Shown: positions 16,181 through 24,736 of the stretch, one piece after another
Layout: each line of letters starts with the position of its first letter
Numbering within the stretch: the first letter of the stretch is position 1
DNA from: Pseudomonas sp. Q2-TVG4-2
GTDB taxonomy: Bacteria; Pseudomonadota; Gammaproteobacteria; Pseudomonadales; Pseudomonadaceae
NCBI RefSeq assembly: GCF_013620795.1
Contig: NZ_LGLW01000008.1
Span: 186,001 to 250,000 of the forward strand
Length of the DNA stretch: 64,000 bases
Direction of reading: 5' to 3'
Position numbers and translations under genes: made by a program
The notes under the pieces: generated by a model
The model's input: the letters and a program-made list of their open reading frames with translations, nothing else
What the model was told of the DNA's origin: nothing
Database searches by the model: none

Positions 16181-17143
16181 TCAGAGAATCTCCAACCCTT
16201 CGCATTTGTAATCACCGATGAAAATATCGTCTTGCAGCACTTCACCGTCGAGGTTGAAACAGAACAGATAGCTTTCGGTTCGATCGCCGATTTCCACGCT
16301 TTTGAGCCCGATGCATTCGTCGGGATGCCCCGGCAGGATCTTGAATGAGGAAATGCCGCGCTCGGGGTTGCAGTCGCCGACTTGCAAGGTGCGGATTTCG
16401 CTGAAATCTTCGTTAGCAATGATCAACGTGTTGGCGCCCCGCTCGCATTCGTCAACGGCCAGATCGAACGGCGAGGAGGATATCTTGCGCGGGAAGAACA
16501 GCCATTCGCGACGGTACGGATGCCATTCCACCGCCTCGTGAATAACGTAACCGTCCGGCCCGATGCCCAATGCATCACGAATGCGCTGGTAGCGGTCAGC
16601 CCAGTCGACGCTGCGCACGCCGTAGTTGCGATCGATCAGCTTCACCCACTCTTCGGCCGGCCGCTTGCCGTGACTGCCAACGACCAATTGATCCTCCCAG
16701 AGCGTCGCCCATTCGCTCTTGAAGCCCTTGAACGCTTCATCACCGCTGCCGGTCATGAGGATCTGCCGCGGCACCAGCTTGTGCTGATCGCGAATTTCGC
16801 AGACCAGCCCAGTTCGATCATCGAAGGTCACCAGGCGTTTACCGAACATTACCAGTTCGGAAAATTCGGCGCCCCGCCCGCCCTCGGCGAATAGGCTGAC
16901 CAACCGGAACTCGCCGCCCTGGGCTTCCGGGATGTCTTCAAAGCGATAACCAGGCCGCCCGGTTTGCGGGTCGAGCCTACGATGGAGGCGATCATGGCGC
17001 AGCGTCGACTGCCAGCTGACCCGACCATCGTTCAGCTCGACCTGAGAGGCATGGTCTTCGTCGGTGATAATCGCCAGCAGATACTCGCTGGTGCTGTTGT
17101 CGTAACGCTCCAGCCGACGGATGTCGAAATTCTTGTCACTCAT
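16181..17143 (-). CDS. CANT1-like calcium-dependent apyrase (soluble nucleotidase)
   Basis: A 320-residue protein that resembles the apyrase family PF06079 (calcium-activated nucleotidase, CANT1), five-bladed beta-propellers that hydrolyse nucleoside di- and triphosphates. Recognisable family blocks are KSEWATLWEDQLVVGSHGK, VDWADRYQRIRDALGI, GYVIHEAVEWHP, REWLFFPRK, CERGANTLIIANEDF, ISSFKILPG and the C-terminal YKCEGLEIL, in the same order as in the animal enzyme. No signal peptide or membrane anchor is visible, so the bacterial protein may be cytoplasmic. It is divergent from a lipoprotein gene. The identification rests on recalled family motifs; activity on nucleotides is unproven. Confidence 0.8.
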   Translation of the reverse strand: MSDKNFDIRRLERYDNSTSEYLLAIITDEDHASQVELNDGRVSWQSTLRHDRLHRRLDPQTGRPGYRFEDIPEAQGGEFRLVSLFAEGGRGAEFSELVMFGKRLVTFDDRTGLVCEIRDQHKLVPRQILMTGSGDEAFKGFKSEWATLWEDQLVVGSHGKRPAEEWVKLIDRNYGVRSVDWADRYQRIRDALGIGPDGYVIHEAVEWHPYRREWLFFPRKISSSPFDLAVDECERGANTLIIANEDFSEIRTLQVGDCNPERGISSFKILPGHPDECIGLKSVEIGDRTESYLFCFNLDGEVLQDDIFIGDYKCEGLEIL

Positions 17144-17333
17144 TGATCGGTCTCGATTGGCACGTAGCGCCAGCAGGCACGGCGCGGGTGGATACGTCTG
17201 AATTGGGACAGCGCGTGCGGTGCAAGTTCATCGTGTATCCGCCTGCCTTTGCCGACAGTCATTCACGCAGACTGCGCAGCAGCTTCGTTTGTTTTATTGT
17301 CCAAGCCCCACAGTACAAGACGAACGAGACGGC

Positions 17334-18512
17334 ATGGCTTTTCATTTGCTTCGACAGCAGGCTTCGGCCGGCTCCACCTCACCGACGGCATTACCGCTGC
17401 GGGCGGTTGCCACGCCCTTCTTGCATCGCATGCTGGCCGGTATCGGCGGTCTCGTGCTGCTGAGCCTGGCCGGCTGTGGCAGCCAGCAGCCGGAAGTACC
17501 CGCGCCGCGTCCCGATGAGGTCCGCAGCAAGATCGTACGCCTGATTCCAGCCGATATCCCCGACCGCAAGGGCTGGGCGACGGATATCTACGCCGCGTTC
17601 GATGCGCTGGAGATTCCACCGACCGATGAAAACCTCTGTGCAGTGCTCGCGGTCACCGTTCAGGAGTCCACGTTCCAGGCGACACCTCCCGTGCCCGGCC
17701 TGGCGAAGATCGCACGGGAAGAAATCTACCGTCGTGCCGCCCGGCTGCATGTCCCGCGTTTCGTAGTTAACGCCGCCCTGGATGTCCGTTCGCCCAACGG
17801 CAGGACCTATAGTGAACGTCTGAATGCGGTGCGCACTGAAGAGCAACTGAGCGCAATATTTGATGACTTTCTCGGCATCATGCCGCTTGGCAAGCAACTC
17901 TTCGGCACGCTCAACCCGGTCAAGACCGGCGGGCCAATGCAGGTCAGCATCGCCTTCGCCGAAGACCGCCGTTGGGAATATCCCTTTGACTACAAGGGCT
18001 CGATACGCGACGAAGTGTTCACTCGTCGTGGCGGCATGTACTTTGGCATCGCCCATCTGCTGGATTACCCCGCCAGCTATACCCAGCCGCTGTATCGCTT
18101 CGCCGATTTCAACGCCGGCTGGTACGCCAGCCGCAATGCCGCCTTTCAGAATGCGGTGGCGCGGGCCAGCGGCACCAAGCTGGCGCTCGATGGCGACCTG
18201 ATCATTCATGGCAGCAGCAAGGCCGGGCAGACCGAGCGAGCGGTACGTTCGCTCGCCAGCAAGCTCGACATGAGTGAAACGGCGATTCGCAACGCCCTGG
18301 AGCACGGCGACACGCATGGCTTTGAGAAAACCCGACTTTACGAGCAGGTGTTCGCCCTAGCGGAGAAGCGTGTGGGTAAACAGCTGCCGCGTGCGGTGCT
18401 TCCTGGTATCCGCCTGGAGAGCCCGAAGATTACGCGCAACCTGACCACCGCCTGGTTTGCCAATCGAGTCAACGACCGGCACCTGGCCTGCATGAAACGC
18501 GCCCGCAGCTGA
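17334..18512 (+). CDS. DUF1615-family lipoprotein (YaiW-like)
   Basis: About 392 residues of the DUF1615 family, which includes the E. coli outer-membrane lipoprotein YaiW. A hydrophobic segment ends in the lipobox LSLAGC, so the mature protein is probably lipid-anchored. The body contains the family blocks VQESTFQATPPVPGLAKIA, GGPMQVSIAFAE, RRGGMYFGIAHLLDYP and FADFNAGWYASRNAAFQNAV; the Glu and Gly-Gly-Met-Gln pattern recalls lysozyme-like folds, but this is tentative. The start is uncertain: ATG 17334 gives a long N-region, while ATG 17430 begins right at the hydrophobic segment. Function unknown. Confidence 0.82.
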   Translation: MAFHLLRQQASAGSTSPTALPLRAVATPFLHRMLAGIGGLVLLSLAGCGSQQPEVPAPRPDEVRSKIVRLIPADIPDRKGWATDIYAAFDALEIPPTDENLCAVLAVTVQESTFQATPPVPGLAKIAREEIYRRAARLHVPRFVVNAALDVRSPNGRTYSERLNAVRTEEQLSAIFDDFLGIMPLGKQLFGTLNPVKTGGPMQVSIAFAEDRRWEYPFDYKGSIRDEVFTRRGGMYFGIAHLLDYPASYTQPLYRFADFNAGWYASRNAAFQNAVARASGTKLALDGDLIIHGSSKAGQTERAVRSLASKLDMSETAIRNALEHGDTHGFEKTRLYEQVFALAEKRVGKQLPRAVLPGIRLESPKITRNLTTAWFANRVNDRHLACMKRARS

Positions 18513-18580
18513 GCGACTGGCGGAACGATTCCCGACCGATGCAACTCGCAATAGGACGATTGGCAACAAACGGGATCGCC

Positions 18581-19849
18581 ATGACACAGCTGAACATTGC
18601 GCTCGCCATCATGGGCAGCGTCGCGGCCGGTATCGCTCTGCTCTCGGCGCTTATCAAGCGCAGTCCCGTTTCGGAACCGTCCATTGCCGTGCTGATCGGC
18701 CTGGCGGTCGGCCCATACGGGCTGGGCTGGTTGGATCTGGCGCGTTGGGGTGATCCGTATATGGTGCTCGAGCAGGCAGCCCGACTAACCTTGGCAATCG
18801 GCCTGATGGGCGTGGCGCTGCGGCTCAAGCGAGAAGCGATCAAGGCCTTGCTACGCCCGATCGCCCTTCTGCTCACGCTGGGGATGCTGGGGATGTGGCT
18901 GATTTCATCGGTGCTGGCCGGCTGGTTGCTTGGTCTGTCGCTGTGGACCGCCCTGCTGTTGGGCGCAATCCTGACACCTACCGACCCTGTGGTTGCCAGC
19001 TCCATCGTCACCGGCAAGTTTGCCAAACAACACCTGCCTCTGCGGCTGCGCGACACGCTGTCGGCAGAATCAGGAAGCAACGACGGACTCGCCTATGTGT
19101 TCGTCATGCTGCCGATCTTGATGATTAGCCATACGCCGGATCAGGCGCTGTCTCGTTGGCTTCTGGAATCAGTGCTGACCGGTGTGATCGGAGCGTCAGT
19201 GCTGGGTGCGCTCATAGGCTTTTTCGCAGCGAAACTGTTGGCGTCCGCCGAACGCCACGCGCTGGTCGCTGGCACATCTCTGCTTGGCTATTCCATCGCT
19301 TTTTCACTGCTGACTCTAGGTCTGGCCAAGTTGCTGCACACAGACGGTGTGCTTGCCGTGTTCGTTGCAGGCTTGATGTTCAACATGTTCAGTGAGAGGC
19401 AGGAGGAGCACGAGGAAGAAAACACTCAGGAGGTGGTCGCCAAGCTCTTCACGCTGCCCATGTTCGTCATCTTCGGCATCGCGCTGCCCTTGAGCGAATG
19501 GACGTCGCTGGGCTGGCCATTGTTCTGGCTAGCACTGCTGATTTTGCTACTGCGCCGCCTGCCGGTTCTGATGATGCTGGCGCCTACGTGGCAGCAATCA
19601 CTCAACAAGCAGGATGCGGCTTTCCTCGGCTGGTTCGGCCCGATTGGCATCGCAGCCATCTACTACGCCGCTCTTGCCCATAGCCATCTGCACGATCCGC
19701 AGTTCTGGCATGCAGCCAGCGCATTGATTTTTGCCTCGATCATGCTTCACGGCGTCACCGCAGCGCCGTTGACGCGCCTTCATGCGCGAAGGCCCGGACC
19801 CACGCCACCGCACACGGAGCACCTGAACGCGCAAACGGAAGAGGAGTAG
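18581..19849 (+). CDS. CPA1-family sodium (or potassium)/proton antiporter
   Basis: A 422-residue inner-membrane protein with about 12 helices, belonging to the NhaP/CPA1 monovalent cation:proton antiporters used in pH and salt homeostasis. The ion-binding region GAILTPTDPVVASSIVTG and the following SAESGSNDGLAYVFVMLP carry the conserved Asp residues of the family. A charged loop rich in Glu (ERQEEHEEENTQE) lies near residue 285, and the C-terminus is short and hydrophilic. I use ATG 18581 (MTQLNIALAI) since the first helix follows directly; an ATG 14 codons upstream is possible. Cation selectivity cannot be read. Confidence 0.88.
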   Translation: MTQLNIALAIMGSVAAGIALLSALIKRSPVSEPSIAVLIGLAVGPYGLGWLDLARWGDPYMVLEQAARLTLAIGLMGVALRLKREAIKALLRPIALLLTLGMLGMWLISSVLAGWLLGLSLWTALLLGAILTPTDPVVASSIVTGKFAKQHLPLRLRDTLSAESGSNDGLAYVFVMLPILMISHTPDQALSRWLLESVLTGVIGASVLGALIGFFAAKLLASAERHALVAGTSLLGYSIAFSLLTLGLAKLLHTDGVLAVFVAGLMFNMFSERQEEHEEENTQEVVAKLFTLPMFVIFGIALPLSEWTSLGWPLFWLALLILLLRRLPVLMMLAPTWQQSLNKQDAAFLGWFGPIGIAAIYYAALAHSHLHDPQFWHAASALIFASIMLHGVTAAPLTRLHARRPGPTPPHTEHLNAQTEEE

Positions 19850-19878
19850 CCGCGTCCGAGCGAGATGGCGCCTCCTGG

Positions 19879-20478
19879 CTAGCCCATCACGCCCGCGCCG
19901 ACCAGCACAAAGGCGCCGACCGTAATAATCAGGCCGAGTACGATCAGCAGACCATCCTGGGTCGTAATGCCAAGGCCGAACAGCGCGATCGCAGAAAACG
20001 GAGCGGTACTGGCAAACGGCAACAGCTCCAGTGGCGGTACAGAAGTGGCCAGCAACACACATAGCACTGCGAGCACGCGAAGAAACCCCTGGCTGACGGC
20101 CCAGTTGAGACGCGTGCGACTGATCTTGTCCAGCCAGCGAATCACCGGTCGAATCTTGTTCAGGCCCTTGTCGAGCTTCTCACCGCTGACCGAACGCTTG
20201 CTAAGGAAGCCCGGAATCCAGAAGTGATCGCGCCCGAACAGCATCTGGATGGCAAATAGCGCAACGATCAGCGCGAGCATCGTCGGTACGCCAGGGACGC
20301 CGCCAATGGGGCTGATCTCGATGATCGCAGGGACGAACAGGAAGGGCCCAAAGCTACGCTGCCCAAGGCTATCCTGCATATCGCTGACGTGCACCCTGTC
20401 CTGGTCCTTACCGAGATCGATGATCCCATCGATTACCTGCTCCAAACTTCCTTGCTCATCCTGCTTGGCCTCGGCCAT
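19879..20478 (-). CDS. exoD: ExoD-family membrane protein (exopolysaccharide synthesis)
   Basis: A 199-residue protein matching ExoD (PF06055), described in rhizobia as affecting exopolysaccharide and alkaline tolerance. Family features are GPFLFVPAIIEISPIGGVPGVPT in the N-terminal half, RDHFWIPGFL, and a C-terminal pair of hydrophobic helices (LPFASTAPFSAIALFGLGI and GLLIVLGLIITVGAFVLVG). The ATG is followed by a charged N-terminus and preceded by GGAGG-like bases. It converges on the CPA1 antiporter gene with only 30 bases between; a shared role in pH stress is possible but only inferred. Confidence 0.87.
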   Translation of the reverse strand: MAEAKQDEQGSLEQVIDGIIDLGKDQDRVHVSDMQDSLGQRSFGPFLFVPAIIEISPIGGVPGVPTMLALIVALFAIQMLFGRDHFWIPGFLSKRSVSGEKLDKGLNKIRPVIRWLDKISRTRLNWAVSQGFLRVLAVLCVLLATSVPPLELLPFASTAPFSAIALFGLGITTQDGLLIVLGLIITVGAFVLVGAGVMG

Positions 20479-20730
20479 TGGAGGTCCTCCGCGTTGCGAG
20501 TGATATCAGGCATTCGGATGCTGTTCCGAAGCGTCGTACGTAACGGAGCCCGAAGAGCTGGACTCGTTCCCTCCACTCGCGATTGACCAGACCAACCAGA
20601 AGCGTGTACCTCACCTAGCGGTTGGTTGAACACGCCGCTGCCTTGTTTAATTACCCAAACGAGAAACGCGCACAGGAATGTGAATAAGCAGACTCAATCA
20701 TCAACAAAGAAAAATTGATAAGTAACAGAT

Positions 20731-20765
20731 AATAAAAAGGCGGAACTCGATAATCGAGTTCCGCC
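20731..20765 (-). terminator. Rho-independent terminator of the KGG-repeat gene
   Basis: Perfect 13-base inverted repeat GGCGGAACTCGAT / ATCGAGTTCCGCC with one central base, followed on the minus strand by TTTTTATTAT. It lies about 30 bases after the KGG gene stop. Confidence 0.9.
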
Positions 20766-20794
20766 CTTACCGATGCTAGCGGTACGCTAGTTCA

Positions 20795-21106
20795 TCAGGA
20801 GCTACGGCCACCGCCGTGGCTGTTCTGGCCGCCCTTCTTACCGGCTTCGGACGCCTTCTCGCGATCGTTGGCAAAGTTGCCACCGCTGTTTTGGCCACCT
20901 TTCTGCCCGGCTTCAGATGCGCGCTCTGGATCGTTGGCAAAATTACCGCCACTGTTGTGGCCGCCTTTCTGGCCAGCTTCAGATGCGCGTTGCGGATCGT
21001 TGGCAAAATTGCCGCCGCTGTTGTGGCCGCCCTTCTGCCCAGCTTCGGAAGCCTTCTCGCGATCGTTTGCAAAGTTACCCGGATTTCCGCTCTTATCATT
21101 CGACAT
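20795..21106 (-). CDS. KGG-repeat stress protein
   Basis: A 103-residue, very hydrophilic, Gly/Asn/Lys-rich protein of the stress-induced KGG family (related to E. coli YciG). It consists of four near-identical units of 22 residues around EAGQKGGHNSGGNFANDP-R-AS, each carrying the KGG motif, plus a short partial copy at the N-terminus. It has no signal peptide or hydrophobic core and is probably disordered in the cytoplasm. Family members are induced in stationary phase or general stress. GGAGAG precedes the ATG. The repetition is also visible in the DNA as a 66-base period, so copy number may vary between strains. Confidence 0.9.
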   Translation of the reverse strand: MSNDKSGNPGNFANDREKASEAGQKGGHNSGGNFANDPQRASEAGQKGGHNSGGNFANDPERASEAGQKGGQNSGGNFANDREKASEAGKKGGQNSHGGGRSS

Positions 21107-21541
21107 GAGATCTCTCCAGTTACATGGTGGTGCTAAGAAACAATGGCGACTGCATTACAACCGCCTCACTATCTCCGAAAGCCATATGCAGAAGATGGTT
21201 CGAAAATTATTTGCACTTAACGATGAGCGGTTGATTAACGCCCAGCCTATCTCTCAATGTTATATATATTGCCATATACCGCTGGCCAGATGATTGCAGT
21301 TCAATAGCAACGAAACGGTAGTTTCAACAACGACAAGCCTTAGATACTTCTATTACTGAAGCGCTTCATTACACAGCGTCATAAGGCCTGCCGCTCGTCC
21401 GCCCAGCGGGGCCTGAATTCGTTGTCAACAAGCTGTAACTCATCCTAGGCAATCTCAGCTCTATGGAAAGCCGCGACGGCTAGCGCAGGGATGCGCGCCC
21501 CCAAAGACCACCAACCACTCGATCGAGCTATTGGAGGCCGT
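21107..21541. other. A+T-richer intergenic region
   Basis: About 435 bases without a gene I can support, noticeably richer in A+T than the surroundings (for example TTATATATATTGCC near 21260). It holds the minus-strand promoter of the KGG gene and the plus-strand promoter of the small gene at 21542. No structured RNA was recognised. Confidence 0.4.
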
Positions 21542-21712
21542 ATGAGCAGCAAGACCCTGGAAAATCTGGTGAAGCAATCCGACCTCAGCGCCAAACAACC
21601 GCTCGAGTTCTGGAGGCAGCTGCAACGTGGCAAGGGCAACTACCGGCCCAGTGCGGCAGCGCTGGCGAGACGCGCCTCGATGGACCTCGGAATCTGCGCG
21701 GCCGCACGATAG
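21542..21712 (+). CDS. Small hypothetical protein, 56 residues
   Basis: I do not recognise this protein. It is 56 residues, basic, without a membrane segment, with a helix-prone first half (SSKTLENLVKQSDL). The start is supported by a strong GGAGG 7 bases upstream of ATG 21542; the in-frame reading before it is not needed. It sits alone in a gene-poor kilobase between the KGG stress gene and the aliA operon. Short basic proteins of this kind in Pseudomonas can be stress-related, but nothing here shows a function. Confidence 0.55.
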   Translation: MSSKTLENLVKQSDLSAKQPLEFWRQLQRGKGNYRPSAAALARRASMDLGICAAAR

Positions 21713-22252
21713 CTGCGTTCTCGTCTTTGTGCAGAAGCGCCGCTGCGGAACCTGCCACAGCGGCGTGGCGGTGACCCCGACGGGGGATCGCTTTACTCAA
21801 TCCTGCCTGCCTCCTTCTGATCACTGCAGCTAAATTCGCATGCGGCAGCCGACGCTCGAAATTCACGCGCCTGATTCAACCTCATTCCGATGCCTGAATT
21901 GACCGCTCCCTTGCTCGTCTTCAGCGCTATTTCCGAGTAACGGCAATCTACGCCGCGATCTGCAAGCCCCACGAATTTCCGTCGGCGCCACGCGACTCGC
22001 CCGTCCGCACCGCTAGGCTTCTTCGCCCCCCATCGTGCGGGCGGTCAGACACGCTTCAACCCCAGTCCCTACCCACTGCGCGAGCAATATGCGAAGCAGC
22101 ATTTCGGCTGCAGCAAAGTCTTGCCATCGCAGCATTAACGTAAAGACGTTGACACAGTTGGCTGTGAGAACCTATCTTCAATCCCGCGACCTGACGTCTC
22201 CTTCACCACTACAACTACAAAACTAAACCCAACTAATAAGGTGTATGAGCAT
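21713..22252. other. Intergenic region upstream of aliA
   Basis: About 540 bases with no credible coding frame. The last 110 bases hold a good sigma-70 promoter for the aliA operon (separate entry). The first part contains only short G+C-rich inverted stretches, with no recognised RNA or mobile element remnant. Confidence 0.4.
22149..22178 (+). promoter_or_regulatory. Sigma-70 promoter of aliA operon with candidate MarR/BadR operator
   Basis: -35 TTGACA (22149-22154), 18-base spacer, -10 TATCTT (22173-22178), about 75 bases before aliA. The spacer contains the inverted repeat CACAG-TTGG-CTGTG (22153-22166), placed where a MarR-type repressor such as BadR would block polymerase. The operator role is inference. 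Confidence 0.6.
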
Positions 22253-23920
22253 ATGAACATCACCGCAACGGTGTCAGGCGAGCGCCGCGCCTCCATGATC
22301 GAATCCGGCGCCTGGAATGACATGATCATTACGGACCACCTTGATCAGGCGGTCTCCAGCATGGCCGACGCCCCTGCCCTCATCTCGTATCGCGTCAATC
22401 AGAATGAGCGACGCTCTCTCAGCTATTCGGAGCTGGATCAGGTGGTTCGACGCATGGCGGCCTGTCTGGCTTCATTGGGCGTGAACAAAGGCGAGGTAGT
22501 GTCCTGCCAGCTTCCCAACTGGTGGCAGATGACCGCGCTGCACCTCGCCTGCGTCCGCATCGGCGTGGTGTTCAATCCGTTGATGCCGATTTTTCGCGAA
22601 CGTGAGCTGCGCTTCATGCTCAGCCATGCTCAGAGCCGTGTGCTGGTCGTTCCACAGTCATTCCGCAGTTTCGATTACGCCGCGATGGTGGATGGCCTGC
22701 GTGGTGAGCTGCCGGCACTCAGCCATGTACTGGTGATCGACAGCGATGATGAAAGCCGATGCTTCCAACGTGTATTGCTGGACCGTGCCTGGGAAGAGGA
22801 AGTCGACACCGACGCGCTGTTCAATGAGCGGCGACCTGCCGGCGACGATGTGGTGCAGCTGCTCTACACCTCCGGCACCACAGGCGAGCCGAAGGGGGTC
22901 CTGCACAGCAGCAATACGCTTTGGAGCAACATCCGCCCCTATGCCGAGCGACTGCATCTGGGCAGCAATGACATCGTCTTCATGGCCTCACCGATGGCCC
23001 ATCAGACCGGCTTCCTCTACGGCCTGATGATGCCCATATACCTAAAAAGCGTCGCTGTGCTGCAGGACGTCTGGGACCCGGCCTTCGCCGTCCAGGTCGC
23101 CAAGGCCGAGCGGCCTACCTTTACCATGGCATCGACGCCGTTTCTGGCCGATCTGATCGAGATCGCGCCACAGTATCCCGAAGAGCTGTCGTCGCTGCGC
23201 ATTTTCGTTTCCGCTGGCGCGCCGATACCGGGCGCGTTGGTTGAACGCGCCGGTGCCGCGATCAACGCCCGAATCGTATCCGCCTGGGGCATGACCGAGA
23301 ACGGCGCGGTGACCATGACTCGCCCCGAAGATGACCCGGAGCGGGCCATCAACAGCGACGGCGTCGCCTTGCCTCACATGGAAGTACGCGTCGTCGATGA
23401 GAGCGGTGCAGAGGTTCCGCAGGGCACCGAGGGCAATCTCCTGGTGCGCGGCGCCAGCTTATTCATCGGTTACCTGAAGCGCCCGGATCTTTACGACGTG
23501 GATGAGCACGGCTGGTTTCCTACCGGTGACCTGGCGCGCATGGACGCCCAGGGCTACATCCGCATCACCGGCCGCACCAAGGACGTGGTAATCCGCGGCG
23601 GCGAGAACGTGCCGGTAGTGGAAATCGAAAACCTGCTCTACAAGCATCCGGCCATTTCGGCGGTGGCCCTGGTCGGATGCCCCGATGCACGCCTGGGCGA
23701 GCGCCTTTGCGCGTACGTGACACTGCATGAAGGCCATCGATCGCTGAGCCTTCAGGAGGTGGTCAGCTTCTTGCTCGAACAGCAGCTGACCCGCAACTAC
23801 CTGCCCGAGCACCTCGAAGTGCTGCCGGCGTTGCCACGCACGCCGTCGGGAAAGATCCAGAAATTCAAACTGCGTGAACAGGCCAAGAGCATCAGTCTCG
23901 CGGCGGCGAAGCCTGCTTGA
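22253..23920 (+). CDS. aliA: Cyclohexanecarboxylate-CoA ligase (AMP-forming)
   Basis: A 555-residue acyl-CoA synthetase of the ANL superfamily, expected to activate cyclohexanecarboxylate with ATP and CoA. Visible motifs are the P-loop LLYTSGTTGEPKGVLHS, the adenylate motif SAWGMTENG, the hinge region GWFPTGDLARMDAQGYIRITGRTKDVVIRGGENV and the catalytic Lys in PRTPSGKIQKFKL near the C-terminus. Substrate assignment comes from the downstream badH, badI and aliB genes. I use ATG 22253 with AAGG upstream; a GTG four codons earlier is an alternative. It leads a same-strand operon ending with badR. Confidence 0.88.
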   Translation: MNITATVSGERRASMIESGAWNDMIITDHLDQAVSSMADAPALISYRVNQNERRSLSYSELDQVVRRMAACLASLGVNKGEVVSCQLPNWWQMTALHLACVRIGVVFNPLMPIFRERELRFMLSHAQSRVLVVPQSFRSFDYAAMVDGLRGELPALSHVLVIDSDDESRCFQRVLLDRAWEEEVDTDALFNERRPAGDDVVQLLYTSGTTGEPKGVLHSSNTLWSNIRPYAERLHLGSNDIVFMASPMAHQTGFLYGLMMPIYLKSVAVLQDVWDPAFAVQVAKAERPTFTMASTPFLADLIEIAPQYPEELSSLRIFVSAGAPIPGALVERAGAAINARIVSAWGMTENGAVTMTRPEDDPERAINSDGVALPHMEVRVVDESGAEVPQGTEGNLLVRGASLFIGYLKRPDLYDVDEHGWFPTGDLARMDAQGYIRITGRTKDVVIRGGENVPVVEIENLLYKHPAISAVALVGCPDARLGERLCAYVTLHEGHRSLSLQEVVSFLLEQQLTRNYLPEHLEVLPALPRTPSGKIQKFKLREQAKSISLAAAKPA

Positions 23921-23955
23921 GCGCCACGTCCAATTGCATTCCCTGGAGAACCGAT

Positions 23956-24723
23956 ATGAAGGGCTTATCTGGAAAAACCGTGATCATTACCGGCGGTGGC
24001 GGCGGCATTGGCCGTGCCCTGTGCCTGCGTTTTGCAGCCGAAGGCAGCCGTGTCGCCGTCCTCGACCGTGACGCGGCGGCCGCGCAGACGACCGCCGACC
24101 TCATCGCCGAAACCGGTGGCAAGGCGATGGCCTTCGCCGCCGACATCACCGATTACGCCGCGATCGTCGAGACGGTAGGCAAGGTGCAGGACGAACTGGG
24201 CGTGCCGACCGTACTGGTTAACAACGCCGGTTTCGATCGCTTCATGCCGTTCCTGAAGACCGAGCCCGGCATGTGGCAACAGCTGATCGACATCAACCTG
24301 ACCGGCGCACTCAACATGCACCACGTGGTACTGCCCAAGATGCTCGAAGCCGGCGGCGGCAAGGTGATCAACGTTGCTTCCGATGCAGCCCGTGTCGGCT
24401 CCTCCGGGGAGGCGGTCTATGCCGCCTGCAAAGCCGGCTTGATCGGGCTGTCGAAAACCCTGGCTCGGGAGCTGGCGAGCAAGAACATCAACTTCAACGT
24501 GGTCTGTCCCGGCCCCACCGATACCGCATTGCTGAAAAGCGTGGCAGCGACCTCGAACAATCCGGAAAAGCTGCTTGAGGCCTTCAAGAACGCCGTACCC
24601 AAACGCCGCCTTGGCCAACCGGAAGACTATCCCGGGATCGTCTGCCTGCTCGCCAGCGACGACGCCGATTTCATTACCGGGCAGGTCATCAGCGTGTCCG
24701 GCGGCCTGACCATGGCCGGCTGA
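23956..24723 (+). CDS. badH: 2-hydroxycyclohexanecarboxyl-CoA dehydrogenase (SDR)
   Basis: A 255-residue classical short-chain dehydrogenase. The nucleotide-binding motif is TGGGGGIG (residues 12-19), followed by the structural NNAG and the catalytic Ser plus YAACK (Tyr-X3-Lys). In the cyclohexanecarboxylate pathway BadH oxidises 2-hydroxycyclohexane-1-carboxyl-CoA to the 2-keto compound with NAD+. The assignment rests on sequence resemblance to SDRs of this type and on its position next to badI. The ATG follows TGGAGA and lies 35 bases after aliA. Confidence 0.87.
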   Translation: MKGLSGKTVIITGGGGGIGRALCLRFAAEGSRVAVLDRDAAAAQTTADLIAETGGKAMAFAADITDYAAIVETVGKVQDELGVPTVLVNNAGFDRFMPFLKTEPGMWQQLIDINLTGALNMHHVVLPKMLEAGGGKVINVASDAARVGSSGEAVYAACKAGLIGLSKTLARELASKNINFNVVCPGPTDTALLKSVAATSNNPEKLLEAFKNAVPKRRLGQPEDYPGIVCLLASDDADFITGQVISVSGGLTMAG

Positions 24724-24736
24724 ACAGGAGATCACC

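Noticed and set aside
20775..20792. Short palindrome CTAGCG-GTA-CGCTAG after the KGG gene
   Set aside because: It is only 6 bases per arm and next to a much stronger terminator; no independent role can be supported.
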